A DNA stretch of 33,371 nt, taken from the NCBI GenBank assembly GCA_019118725.1, contig DWYO01000085.1, positions 1 through 33,371 on the forward strand, given 5' to 3'. A program made the position numbers and the translations under genes. Within the stretch, counting starts at the first letter, position 1. The number at the start of each line of letters is the position of its first letter. Shown one piece after another: positions 17,551 to 26,017 of this stretch. Below the pieces are notes generated by a model. That model did not search any database. It was not told the DNA's origin and was given only the letters and a program-made list of their open reading frames with translations. The stretch comes from Candidatus Parabacteroides intestinavium (GTDB lineage: Bacteria; Bacteroidota; Bacteroidia; Bacteroidales; Tannerellaceae).

Positions 17551-18311
17551 CAAATCATCTGTATCTCTTTACTCGGCATCCAGCCCACATTGCCATCTTC
17601 CAGTTCCACCTCGCTCCATTCGCCTAAAGTACTTTTAACCGTTACTTTCGTACCCTCGTGCAAAACAACCAGATCGGTTCCGCTTTCATCCGGTGAGCTC
17701 TTTACCGTGACACTGGAAGCAAACACAATCGCTTCGGCATGATTCTTCATCGCACTCTTCTGACTATATCCGAAGATATTGGAAAAGACAACAATCACCA
17801 AGAAAAGCAAGGCGCAATAAAAACCGACCTTCTTAAAGCGAACAACCTTCGAAAAGAAGAACACGACCAAACAAAGCATAAAGAGGATAAAGCAGATAAT
17901 CCCCGTAGCGCCCCACGTATCTACACTTGCGATATCCCGTATGCCTTCAAACCATTTGGTCAGGAAAAACTGTCCGACCGGCTCGATTTTATCCACGGCA
18001 CGCGATTTGGCCAACTGCAAATTGAAACGGATATCCTTATCCCCCGGTTCTAAAATCAAAGCACGCTCGTAGTTCAAGATAGCCGGAGCAATCTGTCCGC
18101 TCTTGTAATAAGCATTTCCCAAATTATAATAGATAGCCGCCGACTCGCCATTGTTTTTCAACAGACCTTCGTAAAGCTCAATCGCTGTCTTATAATCCTC
18201 CTTTGTATAAGCTACCTCCGCCTCTTTAATAGAAGCCTCTTGCGCCATCATAGGCCATGCCAAACATAGAATCAGCAAAGCCAGCCCAAATTGTCTGATA
18301 TATCTTTTCAT
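17550..18311 (-). CDS. batE: BatE, TPR and SH3-like envelope protein
   Basis: A 253-residue protein of the Bat (Bacteroides aerotolerance) operon. It has a signal peptide (cleavage after PMMAQ, about residue 24), two to three TPR units (residues 27-105, with YYNLGNAYYKSGQIAPAILN as the clearest), two membrane helices (about 133-155 and 161-180), and a C-terminal SH3-type domain beginning at ASSVTVKSSPDESG and ending GNVGWMPSKEI. The order TPR, paired helices, SH3 is that of BatE. TPR and SH3 segments probably mediate contacts with other Bat proteins or the cell wall in the periplasm. It lies 6 bases after batD and overlaps the PAP2 start by one base. Confidence 0.88.
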   Translation of the reverse strand: MKRYIRQFGLALLILCLAWPMMAQEASIKEAEVAYTKEDYKTAIELYEGLLKNNGESAAIYYNLGNAYYKSGQIAPAILNYERALILEPGDKDIRFNLQLAKSRAVDKIEPVGQFFLTKWFEGIRDIASVDTWGATGIICFILFMLCLVVFFFSKVVRFKKVGFYCALLFLVIVVFSNIFGYSQKSAMKNHAEAIVFASSVTVKSSPDESGTDLVVLHEGTKVTVKSTLGEWSEVELEDGNVGWMPSKEIQMI

Positions 18312-18317
18312 TGCTTT

Positions 18318-20129
18318 TTACTTTTTAATGGTATTCTCCATCTTGCCGATAGCATCGACCGTCATTGCATACAACTTATCCATCGCATCCGATGCCTGAG
18401 AAGGCGCATAACGCGCAAATTCACACGTATTCAGAATATCCATAAATTCTTTCGTCAACGACTCGTCCACGCCATATTTAGCCAATTCAGCCTCAACATT
18501 ATCTTTGGTCAGGTCAGCAGGAGGAATATTCAGTTTGTCACTCAAATAGCCCCATAAAGCCCGAAGCACCTCTTCATAAAAAGCCTCTTTCTGGTTAGCC
18601 TGCATCAGCTTGCCCGCATTTTTCAGACGCTTCACGGCAATCTTGTTCGCTTTCTTCGTACGGACACGTGCCAAATCTGAATTTTCTTTGATTTGTTTGC
18701 GATATACCACAAAGAAAACGACAAACAGAATCAATGGAACAATATAGGCCATCACATACATAGCCGTTCCGAAGAACATCACCTCACGCTTATTGATGAA
18801 ATGAATTCCCTTCGTTTTCAAGAAACGGATATCCTGTCCCAAGTACTTCACCTGTTCTTTGTTGGAATAATTTGACACTACCGGTACCGAACCGCTTCCT
18901 TCTTCACCCTTTTCTACATGCAGTTTAAAAGCTTCCGAAGTTAATGTCTTATACGTCTTCGACTTGACATCAAAGTAAGAAAACTGAACGGCCGATATCT
19001 CGAAATCGCCATTATAACGCGGGATCGCCATGTATTCAATATGCTTGCTTCCGGAAACACCTGCTGCCGTAGTCTTGGTATCCGATTCCACCTTCGGATC
19101 ATAAATATCGAAATCGTTCGGAAATTTCACCTCCGGATTCTTCACCATCTTCAGATTTCCATTACCCGATATATTCACTTTCACGGTAACTGCCTCATTG
19201 GCCTTCACATGATCTGTACTGATAGAAGCGGTCATAGTGAAATTTCCGACAGCCCCTGAGAAAGAAGCCGGTTTTCCAGAAGGTAACGGTTCTACCTGAA
19301 TAGTCGCCGGCTGAGAAACCAGTGTCTTCTGCACTTCGCGGTAGGAATCAAAGAAATCATCAAAAATACTACGTGCCTTCTGCGGTGTAGAGACACGAAT
19401 CACCGCATCATAAGTTCCTTTGCCAATCGTCAGTTCTCCTGAACGCTGCGGATACAACACACACTGCTTCAAATCAACCGTGAAATAGTTGCGATCCTTG
19501 TAACGGTCTTGTACCCATTGCTTCTCTTGAGGCAGCTCTACCTCCTGAACCAAGAACCCCTCAAATTCCGGGAACTTCACGCTTGTCAGTCCACAAGGAC
19601 GCGCCGCATACAGTTTGAACGTCACCAAGAATCCCTCCTGCTCATATACATTCCGTTTAGAGACAATCATACGCACAAAAAAATCATCATTACTGATCGT
19701 AGCAGACGACTCCTGCGCCCGTTCAGCAGTTGTCTTACCCGACTTGTCCGGAGGAAGCACCTTGATAGACAAGCCATTTGAGGTATAGGTGGCATTCTTC
19801 ACTTTGATAGTCGCCGGAGCAATGGAGAAAGTACCCTCTTTCTTCGGCATAAGGATATACGTATAGGTTATTGTCGTCTCACTGCTCACCTTTCCATTCA
19901 CATAACTGGTGCTATGTGATGTAGATTGAGCCGGCCCCATCAGCACATCGAAATCCGGCATTCCCTGTACCCTTAAATCTTTTCCTTCAGCGTTGACCGT
20001 GTAGGTAAGTCTGAACTGCTCGCCCATCACGACCGATTGCGGTGCAGAAGCTTTGAAAGTCACCTCGTCCGCATAGATCGCTCCACTTACGACCAACCAC
20101 AGAAAGAGTAAGAAAATACATCTTTTCAT
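18318..20129 (-). CDS. batD: BatD, large periplasmic protein with C-terminal membrane anchor
   Basis: This 603-residue protein fits BatD (oxygen-tolerance family) in length and plan: a signal peptide ending near GAIYA, a long beta-rich periplasmic region made of immunoglobulin-like repeats (for example QSVVMGEQFRLTYTVNA and later DHVKANEAVTVKVNISGNGN), one membrane helix near residues 455-475 (YVMAYIVPLILFVVFF), and a basic cytoplasmic helical tail of about 125 residues. It is encoded between batC and batE, 22 bases after batC. BatD proteins are thought to work with the VWA proteins BatA and BatB at the inner membrane; the molecular activity is not established. Confidence 0.9.
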   Translation of the reverse strand: MKRCIFLLFLWLVVSGAIYADEVTFKASAPQSVVMGEQFRLTYTVNAEGKDLRVQGMPDFDVLMGPAQSTSHSTSYVNGKVSSETTITYTYILMPKKEGTFSIAPATIKVKNATYTSNGLSIKVLPPDKSGKTTAERAQESSATISNDDFFVRMIVSKRNVYEQEGFLVTFKLYAARPCGLTSVKFPEFEGFLVQEVELPQEKQWVQDRYKDRNYFTVDLKQCVLYPQRSGELTIGKGTYDAVIRVSTPQKARSIFDDFFDSYREVQKTLVSQPATIQVEPLPSGKPASFSGAVGNFTMTASISTDHVKANEAVTVKVNISGNGNLKMVKNPEVKFPNDFDIYDPKVESDTKTTAAGVSGSKHIEYMAIPRYNGDFEISAVQFSYFDVKSKTYKTLTSEAFKLHVEKGEEGSGSVPVVSNYSNKEQVKYLGQDIRFLKTKGIHFINKREVMFFGTAMYVMAYIVPLILFVVFFVVYRKQIKENSDLARVRTKKANKIAVKRLKNAGKLMQANQKEAFYEEVLRALWGYLSDKLNIPPADLTKDNVEAELAKYGVDESLTKEFMDILNTCEFARYAPSQASDAMDKLYAMTVDAIGKMENTIKK

Positions 20130-20151
20130 TATACTTGCATTTTTATTGTTT

Positions 20152-20910
20152 TTACCATTGTTTTTCTGTCTTCCGGCGTTGCTGCTTCTGCTGCTGTGCC
20201 TTCTTCACTTTTTCTTGTGTATCTTTCTCGTCTTGCAGGAAAGCATCCAACATCTGTTGCGCATTGTCTTGGCTCATCTGTTCATTAGGCTGCTGCTCCT
20301 CTTGCGTTTTGTTCTGCTGATTGTCTTGCTGAGGTTGCTGCTGCTGTTGTTGCTGATCCTGTTTATCCTGATTCTCTTGCTTATCCTGATTTTGCTGATT
20401 CTGACTCTGGTCTTGCTGCTGTTGCTGGTCATTCAACAGCTTCTGGGCCAACGCCAAGTTATAACGAGTCTCATCATCTTTCGGATTCATCCGCAAAGAC
20501 TGCTTGTACGCCTCTACACTTTGAGCATAATCCTTTGCCTGCATACAAACATTCCCCATATTATGGTACACCTGCGCCAATCGGGCACGCCCTTCTGGTG
20601 TCTCTTTCAGTTTAGCCTCCTGTCCGGCAAGCAATTGATATTGTTCGGCTGCTTCCTGAAATTTCTTTTGCTTATAAAGCGCATTTCCCAGATTGTAAAT
20701 ACCTTCCACCGAACGCGGATTCACGTCCAGCGCTTTCCGGTAAGCAACCTCCGCCTCTGTATATTTCTCGCTCTGATAAAGGCTATTTCCTTCACGTACC
20801 TGTTTCCGCTCCGCCTTTTGCGCGGAAGCCGAAAATACTCCGCCCACCAACAACGCTCCTCCACACAGGATTGCTATCCGTATTGTTTTCATTTGTATCG
20901 TCCGTTTCAT
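20152..20910 (-). CDS. batC: BatC, TPR protein with glutamine-rich low-complexity tail
   Basis: From the ATG at 20910 the protein has 252 residues. A signal peptide (cleavage near SASAQ, residue 31) is followed by TPR units at about 35-155 (GNSLYQSEKYTEAEVAYRKA, GIYNLGNALYKQKKFQEAAE and a third at 113-147). Then comes a Gln/Asp/Asn/Lys tract (161-213) and a charged helical end (LDAFLQDEKDTQEKVKKAQ). BatC homologues commonly carry a low-complexity tail, but its length varies. The frame is open to an ATG at 20964 inside batB, but the start at 20910, 4 bases after the batB stop, gives a proper signal. It is expected to be periplasmic and to bind other Bat proteins through the TPRs. Confidence 0.87.
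   Translation of the reverse strand: MKRTIQMKTIRIAILCGGALLVGGVFSASAQKAERKQVREGNSLYQSEKYTEAEVAYRKALDVNPRSVEGIYNLGNALYKQKKFQEAAEQYQLLAGQEAKLKETPEGRARLAQVYHNMGNVCMQAKDYAQSVEAYKQSLRMNPKDDETRYNLALAQKLLNDQQQQQDQSQNQQNQDKQENQDKQDQQQQQQQPQQDNQQNKTQEEQQPNEQMSQDNAQQMLDAFLQDEKDTQEKVKKAQQQKQQRRKTEKQW
20272..20430 (-). repeat. CAG/CAA-rich low-complexity tract inside batC
   Basis: About 53 codons are dominated by CAG and CAA (Gln), mixed with GAT, AAT and AAG. Several near-identical CAGGATAAGCAAGAGAAT-like units stand in tandem. Such tracts are prone to length change by replication slippage; here the frame is intact. Confidence 0.75.
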
Positions 20911-20914
20911 TTCT

Positions 20915-21949
20915 TTAGTCCTCTTTGTTAGGTTCCTTAAACAGAGTAATCTTGCGGAACACACGGTTCTTCCGATCCAGCGTCAAGACATCAGCGACCA
21001 ACAGGAACAGAGCAATCCAAGCAAATATCTGGAACTGCTCATCATACTCGGAATAGACTTTCGAATCCATTTCCGTCTTATTCATCTTCTCAATCTCTTC
21101 CTGTAAGGCTTTCAAAGCCGAATTGGTATTGTCAGCACGTACATACATGCCATTGCCCGCCGCCGCGATCTCTTGGGCCATCTGCTCACTCAGCTTGGTA
21201 ATAACCACATTTCCGGCATTGTCTTTCATATAATTGCCTCCTTCCAAAGGAATCGGCGCGCCTTTCGGATCTCCCATTCCGACAACATTCACGTGGATTC
21301 CTTTCTCTGCAGCAGCTTTAGCCGCTCCGACAGCGTCATCCTCATGATTCTCACCATCGGTTATCACAATGATCGCCTTATCGGATGATTCATTAGGCGT
21401 AAACGAACGGGCCGCCAGATTGATAGCCGCTCCGATAGCTGTACCCTGAGTTGAAATCATTTCCGGATTAATGGAAGAAAGAAACATCTTCGCTGAAATA
21501 TAATCCGAAGTGATGGGCAACTGGGTAAAAGCATCTCCCGCAAAAACAATCAACCCGACTTTATCATTCTTGAAACCGTCAGTCAGCCGTGCCAGCATTT
21601 GCTTAGCCTTATCCAAACGGTTCGGTGCCATATCCTCCGCCAACATCGAATTGGAGATATCCAAACAAACCATAATCTCCACACCTTGCCGCTTTACGGT
21701 TTCCAATTTCGTACCAAACTGCGGACCGGCAATCACGAAAATCATCGCGGCAATAGCTCCCCATGCCAACCAGAACTTTAAATGCTGGCGTTTGAGGGAG
21801 ACATCAGGCATCAGCTCTTTCAATAATTCCGGATTACCATATCGCTTCACCGCCCTGCGTTTCCAGACGATAGCATAAATATAAAACACGACCAAAACGG
21901 GAAGGATGAAAAGCAAATATAAAAATTCCGGATGTGCAAAACGAAACAT
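20915..21949 (-). CDS. batB: BatB, VWA-domain inner-membrane protein
   Basis: A 344-residue membrane protein with two N-terminal helices (about 8-29 and 58-75), a periplasmic or cytoplasmic VWA domain, and one C-terminal helix (FAWIALFLLVADVLTL). The metal-ion-dependent adhesion site is complete: DISNS at Asp97, Ser99, Ser101, the Thr in GTAIGAAI, and the Asp in ITDGEN. The adjacent MLAEDM is characteristic of the BatA/BatB pair. It follows batA by 12 bases and precedes batC by 4. VWA proteins of this type are partners of MoxR AAA+ ATPases, and a complete MIDAS suggests metal-dependent ligand binding. Confidence 0.92.
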   Translation of the reverse strand: MFRFAHPEFLYLLFILPVLVVFYIYAIVWKRRAVKRYGNPELLKELMPDVSLKRQHLKFWLAWGAIAAMIFVIAGPQFGTKLETVKRQGVEIMVCLDISNSMLAEDMAPNRLDKAKQMLARLTDGFKNDKVGLIVFAGDAFTQLPITSDYISAKMFLSSINPEMISTQGTAIGAAINLAARSFTPNESSDKAIIVITDGENHEDDAVGAAKAAAEKGIHVNVVGMGDPKGAPIPLEGGNYMKDNAGNVVITKLSEQMAQEIAAAGNGMYVRADNTNSALKALQEEIEKMNKTEMDSKVYSEYDEQFQIFAWIALFLLVADVLTLDRKNRVFRKITLFKEPNKED

Positions 21950-21961
21950 ATCTTTCTGTTT

Positions 21962-22948
21962 TTATGGAATATTTCTCAATAATGTATTTCTCAACAACAC
22001 CTCAACCAACAACAAAGCAAACACAATCAGTGCCCAATTCTTATACTCTTCCTGTTTCTTGCTAAACTCTTGTACACTGATTTTAGTTTTCTCCATCTGG
22101 TCGATTTCCGAATAGATTTCCTTCAAACTGGCATTATCCGTAGCACGGAAATATTGCCCTCCGGTTGTCGAAGCGATCTGCTTCAGCACCTGCTCGTCTA
22201 TTTCGACCGGAACATTCTGGTACTGAATACCGAATGCGGTCGGTATCGGATAGGGTGCCTCTCCCTGCGTACCGACACCGATCGTGTACACACGGATACC
22301 GAATGTCTTGGCAATCTCAGCGGCTGTTACCGGAGCTATCTCTCCCGTATTATTCACACCGTCTGTCAACAAGATAATGACTTTCGACTTTGCCTGGCTA
22401 TCTTTGATTCGGCTGACCGCATTAGCCAGTCCCAATCCGATAGCTGTTCCATCCTGAATAATTCCGGGTTGAATATCCTTAAAAAGGTTCAGCAGCACCC
22501 CATGATCAATCGTCAACGGACATTGCGTAAAACTTTCTGCCGCAAACACCACCAGACCGATATTATCGTTCTGACGACCATTTATGAAAGAAGCTGCCAC
22601 ATCTTTAGCCGCCTCCAAACGGTTGGGCTTCAAATCTTCGGCCAACATACTGGTTGAAATATCCATTGCCATCACAATGTCAATACCTTCCGTTGTAGAG
22701 TTCTGCCAGCTATCGGTAGATTGCGGACGGGCCAAGACTACAATCAGCAGGGCTATAGCCAATGTCCGCAAAACAAAAGGCACATGCCGCAAATACACCT
22801 TCCACGATACAGCCCCTGCCACCTCGAAAGCCTCTGTTGAAGAGACCTGTAAACTGGCCTGGCTCTTGCGCAGTTTATAGATATACCACCCGATCATCGG
22901 GATAAGCAGCAATAACAAATATAAATAGGTAGGATTCGCAAATACCAT
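21962..22948 (-). CDS. batA: BatA, VWA-domain inner-membrane protein
   Basis: A 328-residue paralogue of BatB with the same plan: two N-terminal helices (about 7-24 and 57-73), a VWA domain with MIDAS DISTS (Asp96, Ser98, Ser100) followed by MLAEDL, the Thr in DGTAIGLG, and LLTDGVNNTGE, then a C-terminal helix (WALIVFALLLVEVLL). The first VWA gene after the DUF58/BatD-like pair is BatA by convention. It is 12 bases after the preceding gene and 12 bases before batB. BatA and BatB probably associate in the membrane and are remodelled by MoxR; that is family knowledge, not visible here. Confidence 0.92.
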   Translation of the reverse strand: MVFANPTYLYLLLLLIPMIGWYIYKLRKSQASLQVSSTEAFEVAGAVSWKVYLRHVPFVLRTLAIALLIVVLARPQSTDSWQNSTTEGIDIVMAMDISTSMLAEDLKPNRLEAAKDVAASFINGRQNDNIGLVVFAAESFTQCPLTIDHGVLLNLFKDIQPGIIQDGTAIGLGLANAVSRIKDSQAKSKVIILLTDGVNNTGEIAPVTAAEIAKTFGIRVYTIGVGTQGEAPYPIPTAFGIQYQNVPVEIDEQVLKQIASTTGGQYFRATDNASLKEIYSEIDQMEKTKISVQEFSKKQEEYKNWALIVFALLLVEVLLRNTLLRNIP

Positions 22949-22960
22949 CTTTATTCCCCC

Positions 22961-23950
22961 TTATTCTTTCTTTTTAGCATCATTTGTACTCTCCTCATCT
23001 GCCGTTTCCGTACTTTCCGGAACCACCTCGACCGGCTTGGTCGCATTGACAAACAGATAAGCATTCACCAAACTCAAATCATTCTCATTGGGTAGCGGAT
23101 GAATCTTGGCAAACTTCACAAAGTCGGCAAGCTGCAATATTTGCTGCAACTTATCATATACAGACTTCACTTCCGGAACGCTACGCAACAAATCCAGAAT
23201 TTCGGAAGAGGTCAGCTCCATAGCATTTACCCCGAACCGCTCATCAATATACCGGCGCAACGTCTCGGTCAATGCCGTATAATATTCTTTATTCAGGCCT
23301 TGCTGCCAAAGCTTCTGTCCTTTCAGCTCGTCCAACTCCTTGATAGCCTGTTCGTAAGGAGGAAGCTTCGGGACATCCGGTTCTGCGAACGGCAATAATG
23401 ATTTCCGGTTCTTCAAGCGCTTGATGATATAAATAATCACACACAACAAGAACAAGCCTAACAATACCCCGTAAATAATCGGATAATAATCAGCCCATAC
23501 AAACGGAGGCTTCCAGACCTCTTTTATATCATTGAATTCTTCCGGCTTATCCGCATTGACAGGAATGGTCGATACCTTTAAAGCGACCTGGTTTGATGAC
23601 ACGGTATCCGGACCATCAACCACTTTCAACGGAGGTAACAGATACAACGCCGAGTCAAACGATGTAATGAGCAAATCCTGCTTTATCACCAGACGGTCAT
23701 TCTCGATCAACGAAGAATCTGGACGGGATATATCCAGCACTTCCACCCCCCGCATCAGTGTGTCGGCCGGAAGCAGCAGCTGGACCGGACGGTCTTTATC
23801 CGCCGTTACCGTAAGATGCAGCTTCGTCTGTTCTCCTATAAGGATAGCTGCCGAATCGATCGTCACATCAATGAGGGTCTGCTGCGCATACGCTGTCCCG
23901 CTTATCCCCCAAACGACTATCCAAAGGAATATATTCTTCAACAAATTCAT
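22961..23950 (-). CDS. unnamed Bat-operon membrane protein, BatD-like N-terminus and DUF4381-like C-terminus
   Basis: A 329-residue protein with no Bat letter. It has a signal peptide (cleavage near TAYAQ, residue 23), a small periplasmic beta domain (24-150; IDSAAILIGEQTKLHLTVTA resembles one BatD repeat), one membrane helix (about 156-177), and a cytoplasmic helical domain (KLPPYEQAIKELDEL, YYTALTETLRRYIDERFGV, MELTSSEILDLL) ending in an acidic then basic tail. The cytoplasmic part resembles proteins often annotated DUF4381 that sit between DUF58 and VWA genes. Position (4 bases after the DUF58 gene, 12 before batA) implies it belongs to the complex. The plan is like a one-repeat BatD, so it may act as an adaptor between the cytoplasmic MoxR/DUF58 and the periplasmic proteins (inference). 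Confidence 0.8.
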   Translation of the reverse strand: MNLLKNIFLWIVVWGISGTAYAQQTLIDVTIDSAAILIGEQTKLHLTVTADKDRPVQLLLPADTLMRGVEVLDISRPDSSLIENDRLVIKQDLLITSFDSALYLLPPLKVVDGPDTVSSNQVALKVSTIPVNADKPEEFNDIKEVWKPPFVWADYYPIIYGVLLGLFLLCVIIYIIKRLKNRKSLLPFAEPDVPKLPPYEQAIKELDELKGQKLWQQGLNKEYYTALTETLRRYIDERFGVNAMELTSSEILDLLRSVPEVKSVYDKLQQILQLADFVKFAKIHPLPNENDLSLVNAYLFVNATKPVEVVPESTETADEESTNDAKKKE

Positions 23951-23954
23951 AATC

Positions 23955-24827
23955 CTAATTACGTTTATCGAAAAGAGTCATCAAAGACTTCACATAATCA
24001 TCACCTGTACTGATCGAGACCGAATCCACCCGACACTTCTTGAATGTAGTGTCCATAGCTTCCTGCCTTTTGTTCCACCAGTCCTTATACGCTTCACGCA
24101 CACGGGCAGACGAGGTGTCTATCCATTGCTCCTTTCCGGTTTCCGCATCCCGGACCTTCATCAAGCCGACAGCCGGAAGTTCCGTTTCGCGCTGGTCATA
24201 AACCTGAATCGCCACCATGTCATGTTTCCGGTTAGCAACAGTCAACGCATCTTTGAAACTATCCTTATTGATAAAGTCGGATATCAGGAACGCCGTACAG
24301 CGCTTTTTAATGGCATTCGTCAGATACTTCAACACCTGGCTGATGTCCGTTCGTTTATCCTCCGGATGAAAATCGATCAGTTCCCGGATTACATACAAAA
24401 TATGCTTTTTCCCTTTCTGAGGAGGAATAAATTTCTCTACCTTGTCCGAAAAGAAAATGACACCGATCTTATCATTATTCTGTATCGCCGAAAAGGCCAG
24501 TGTAGCCGCAATCTCCGTAATGATTTCCTTTTTCATCACATTGACAGTACCGAAATCACGGCTTCCGGAAACATCAATCAGCAGCATCACGGTCAGTTCG
24601 CGTTCCTCCTCAAACACCTTGACATAAGGACGGACATAACGAGCCGTTACATTCCAATCAATGTCCCGGATATCATCGCCATACTGATACTCGCGCACTT
24701 CACTGAACGCCATACCCCTCCCTTTAAAGGCTGAATGATACTGTCCGGCAAAAATATTCCGGGAAAGTCCACGCGTCTTGATTTCTATCCGACGAACCTT
24801 TTTCAACAATTCACTTGTTTCCATCAT
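23955..24827 (-). CDS. DUF58 domain protein (VWA-like partner of MoxR)
   Basis: A soluble protein of 290 residues from the ATG at 24827. The DUF58 signature is clear near residues 40-65 (GMAFSEVREYQYGDD then RDIDWNVTAR), followed by a VWA-like fold whose first strand carries a MIDAS-like DVSGS (LLIDVSGSRDFG). There are no membrane helices, unlike longer DUF58 proteins. The frame extends three codons to a TTG at 24836; ATG at 24827 or 24824 is more likely. DUF58 proteins are almost always encoded next to moxR, and here the gene follows it after a 67-base AT-rich gap. Its biochemical role is not known; an adaptor for the ATPase is the usual suggestion. Confidence 0.88.
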   Translation of the reverse strand: MMETSELLKKVRRIEIKTRGLSRNIFAGQYHSAFKGRGMAFSEVREYQYGDDIRDIDWNVTARYVRPYVKVFEEERELTVMLLIDVSGSRDFGTVNVMKKEIITEIAATLAFSAIQNNDKIGVIFFSDKVEKFIPPQKGKKHILYVIRELIDFHPEDKRTDISQVLKYLTNAIKKRCTAFLISDFINKDSFKDALTVANRKHDMVAIQVYDQRETELPAVGLMKVRDAETGKEQWIDTSSARVREAYKDWWNKRQEAMDTTFKKCRVDSVSISTGDDYVKSLMTLFDKRN

Positions 24828-24836
24828 GCTATTCAA

Positions 24837-24894
24837 TTAAAAATCAAAAACCAAAAATTAAAAACATAATTTTCAATTTTCAACTTTCAATTTA
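24837..24894. repeat. AT-rich tandem tract between moxR and the DUF58 gene
   Basis: The gap consists of AAAAATCAAAAACC, AAAAATTAAAAACAT units followed by TTTTCAATTTTCAACTTTCAATTT units: an A-rich half and a T-rich half with no G+C-containing core. It is the only sizeable gap inside the moxR-bat run. Confidence 0.6.
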
Positions 24895-25890
24895 TCAAGG
24901 TACTTCTACTTTATTCAAGATTTCACTGATTACCTCTTCTGTAGTCAGATTGTTTGCTTCCGCTTCGTAACTCAATCCGATACGGTGGCGCATCACATCA
25001 TGACAAACAGCACGTATATCTTCCGGAATCACATACCCTCTACGCTTGATGAATGCGTAAGCACGAGCTGCAGATGCCAAACTGATAGATGCACGCGGAG
25101 AAGCTCCGAATGAGATCATGTTCGCCAAGTTCGGCAGGCCATGTTCTTGCGGGAAACGGGTCGCAAATACAATATCCACGATATAACGTTCTATCTTTTC
25201 ATCCAAATAAACCTCACGGACTACCTTTCGTGCTTCCAGGATTTCCTCTTTGGAAAGGATAGGTTTGATATCCGGTTTCACGCCGGATATATTCTGACGG
25301 ATAATCAGTTTTTCTTCCTCTTTCTTCGGATAAGAGATAATCACCTTCAGCATGAAACGGTCTACCTGCGCTTCCGGAAGCGGATAGGTTCCCTCCTGCT
25401 CTACCGGGTTCTGAGTAGCCATTACCAAAAAAGGTTCCGGCAGTTTATAGGTCTGCTCACCGATAGTCACCTGGCGTTCCTGCATGGCCTCCAACAAGGC
25501 ACTCTGTACTTTTGCCGGAGCACGGTTAATTTCATCGGCCAACACAAAATTAGCGAAGATAGGTCCCTGTTTTACCTGAAACTCTTCGCTTTTCTGACTA
25601 TAAATCATCGTACCGATAACATCGGCCGGAAGCAAATCCGGAGTGAACTGGATTCGACTATATTTTGCATCAATCAGGGAAGAAAGGGTCTTAATGGCCA
25701 ATGTCTTTGCCAAACCCGGTACACCTTCCAGCAAGATATGTCCGTCTGAGAGTAAACCAATCAACAATGACTCAACAAGATGTTTCTGACCAACAATCAC
25801 CTGATCCATGCCCATCGTAATCATATTTACGAACGAGCTTTTACTTTCAATTCGTTCATTCAATTCACGAATATCAACCGTCTGACTCAT
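24895..25890 (-). CDS. MoxR-family AAA+ ATPase
   Basis: A 331-residue cytoplasmic ATPase of the MoxR family. Motifs: Walker A GVPGLAKT (56-63), the MoxR-typical QFTPDLLPADVIGTMIY, Walker B VLADEINRAP (from 116), EAMQERQVTI, sensor 1 in MATQNP (Asn161), and DRFM near 177-180. The C-terminal helical lid holds FGASPRASISL, also characteristic. MoxR proteins work with VWA proteins, remodelling or activating them, and this gene heads the run that encodes DUF58, BatA and BatB. A -7 element lies 51 bases upstream. The gene is usually left as moxR without a Bat letter. Confidence 0.94.
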   Translation of the reverse strand: MSQTVDIRELNERIESKSSFVNMITMGMDQVIVGQKHLVESLLIGLLSDGHILLEGVPGLAKTLAIKTLSSLIDAKYSRIQFTPDLLPADVIGTMIYSQKSEEFQVKQGPIFANFVLADEINRAPAKVQSALLEAMQERQVTIGEQTYKLPEPFLVMATQNPVEQEGTYPLPEAQVDRFMLKVIISYPKKEEEKLIIRQNISGVKPDIKPILSKEEILEARKVVREVYLDEKIERYIVDIVFATRFPQEHGLPNLANMISFGASPRASISLASAARAYAFIKRRGYVIPEDIRAVCHDVMRHRIGLSYEAEANNLTTEEVISEILNKVEVP

Positions 25891-25940
25891 AATTATACTA
25901 TATTCTCTGTTTGTTTTTCAATCACTTTTTTTAAGCTGCA

Positions 25941-25948
25941 CAAAATTA
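25941..25948 (-). promoter_or_regulatory. candidate -7 element for the moxR-bat operon
   Basis: The minus strand reads TAATTTTG, fitting TAnnTTTG, with a predicted leader of about 44 bases to the moxR ATG. No TTTG is present at 19-21 bases upstream, so the -33 side is unsupported. Confidence 0.5.
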
Positions 25949-25970
25949 GAAATGTTAAATACGTATTTCC

Positions 25971-25978
25971 TACTTTTG
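25971..25978 (+). promoter_or_regulatory. orphan plus-strand -7-like element
   Basis: TACTTTTG followed by CAG fits the Bacteroidetes TAnnTTTGc form on the plus strand, facing away from moxR and towards the 3' end of the HU-LysM gene. No plus-strand gene follows and no TTTG -33 element is visible. Confidence 0.3.
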
Positions 25979-26017
25979 CAGTTAAATAATACTAATTCAG
26001 CCATCAGAATCATACTC

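Noticed and set aside
20146..20931. 261-residue plus-strand frame rich in Leu over batC
   Set aside because: It is the exact antisense of the CAG-rich batC gene; poly-Gln read backwards gives poly-Leu. The batC frame has a signal peptide and TPRs, and this frame has no family features.
23532..24734. 400-residue plus-strand frame across two Bat-operon genes
   Set aside because: It is antisense to the unnamed gene and the DUF58 gene, both of which show clear domains. Its translation has no recognisable motif and crosses the gene boundary.
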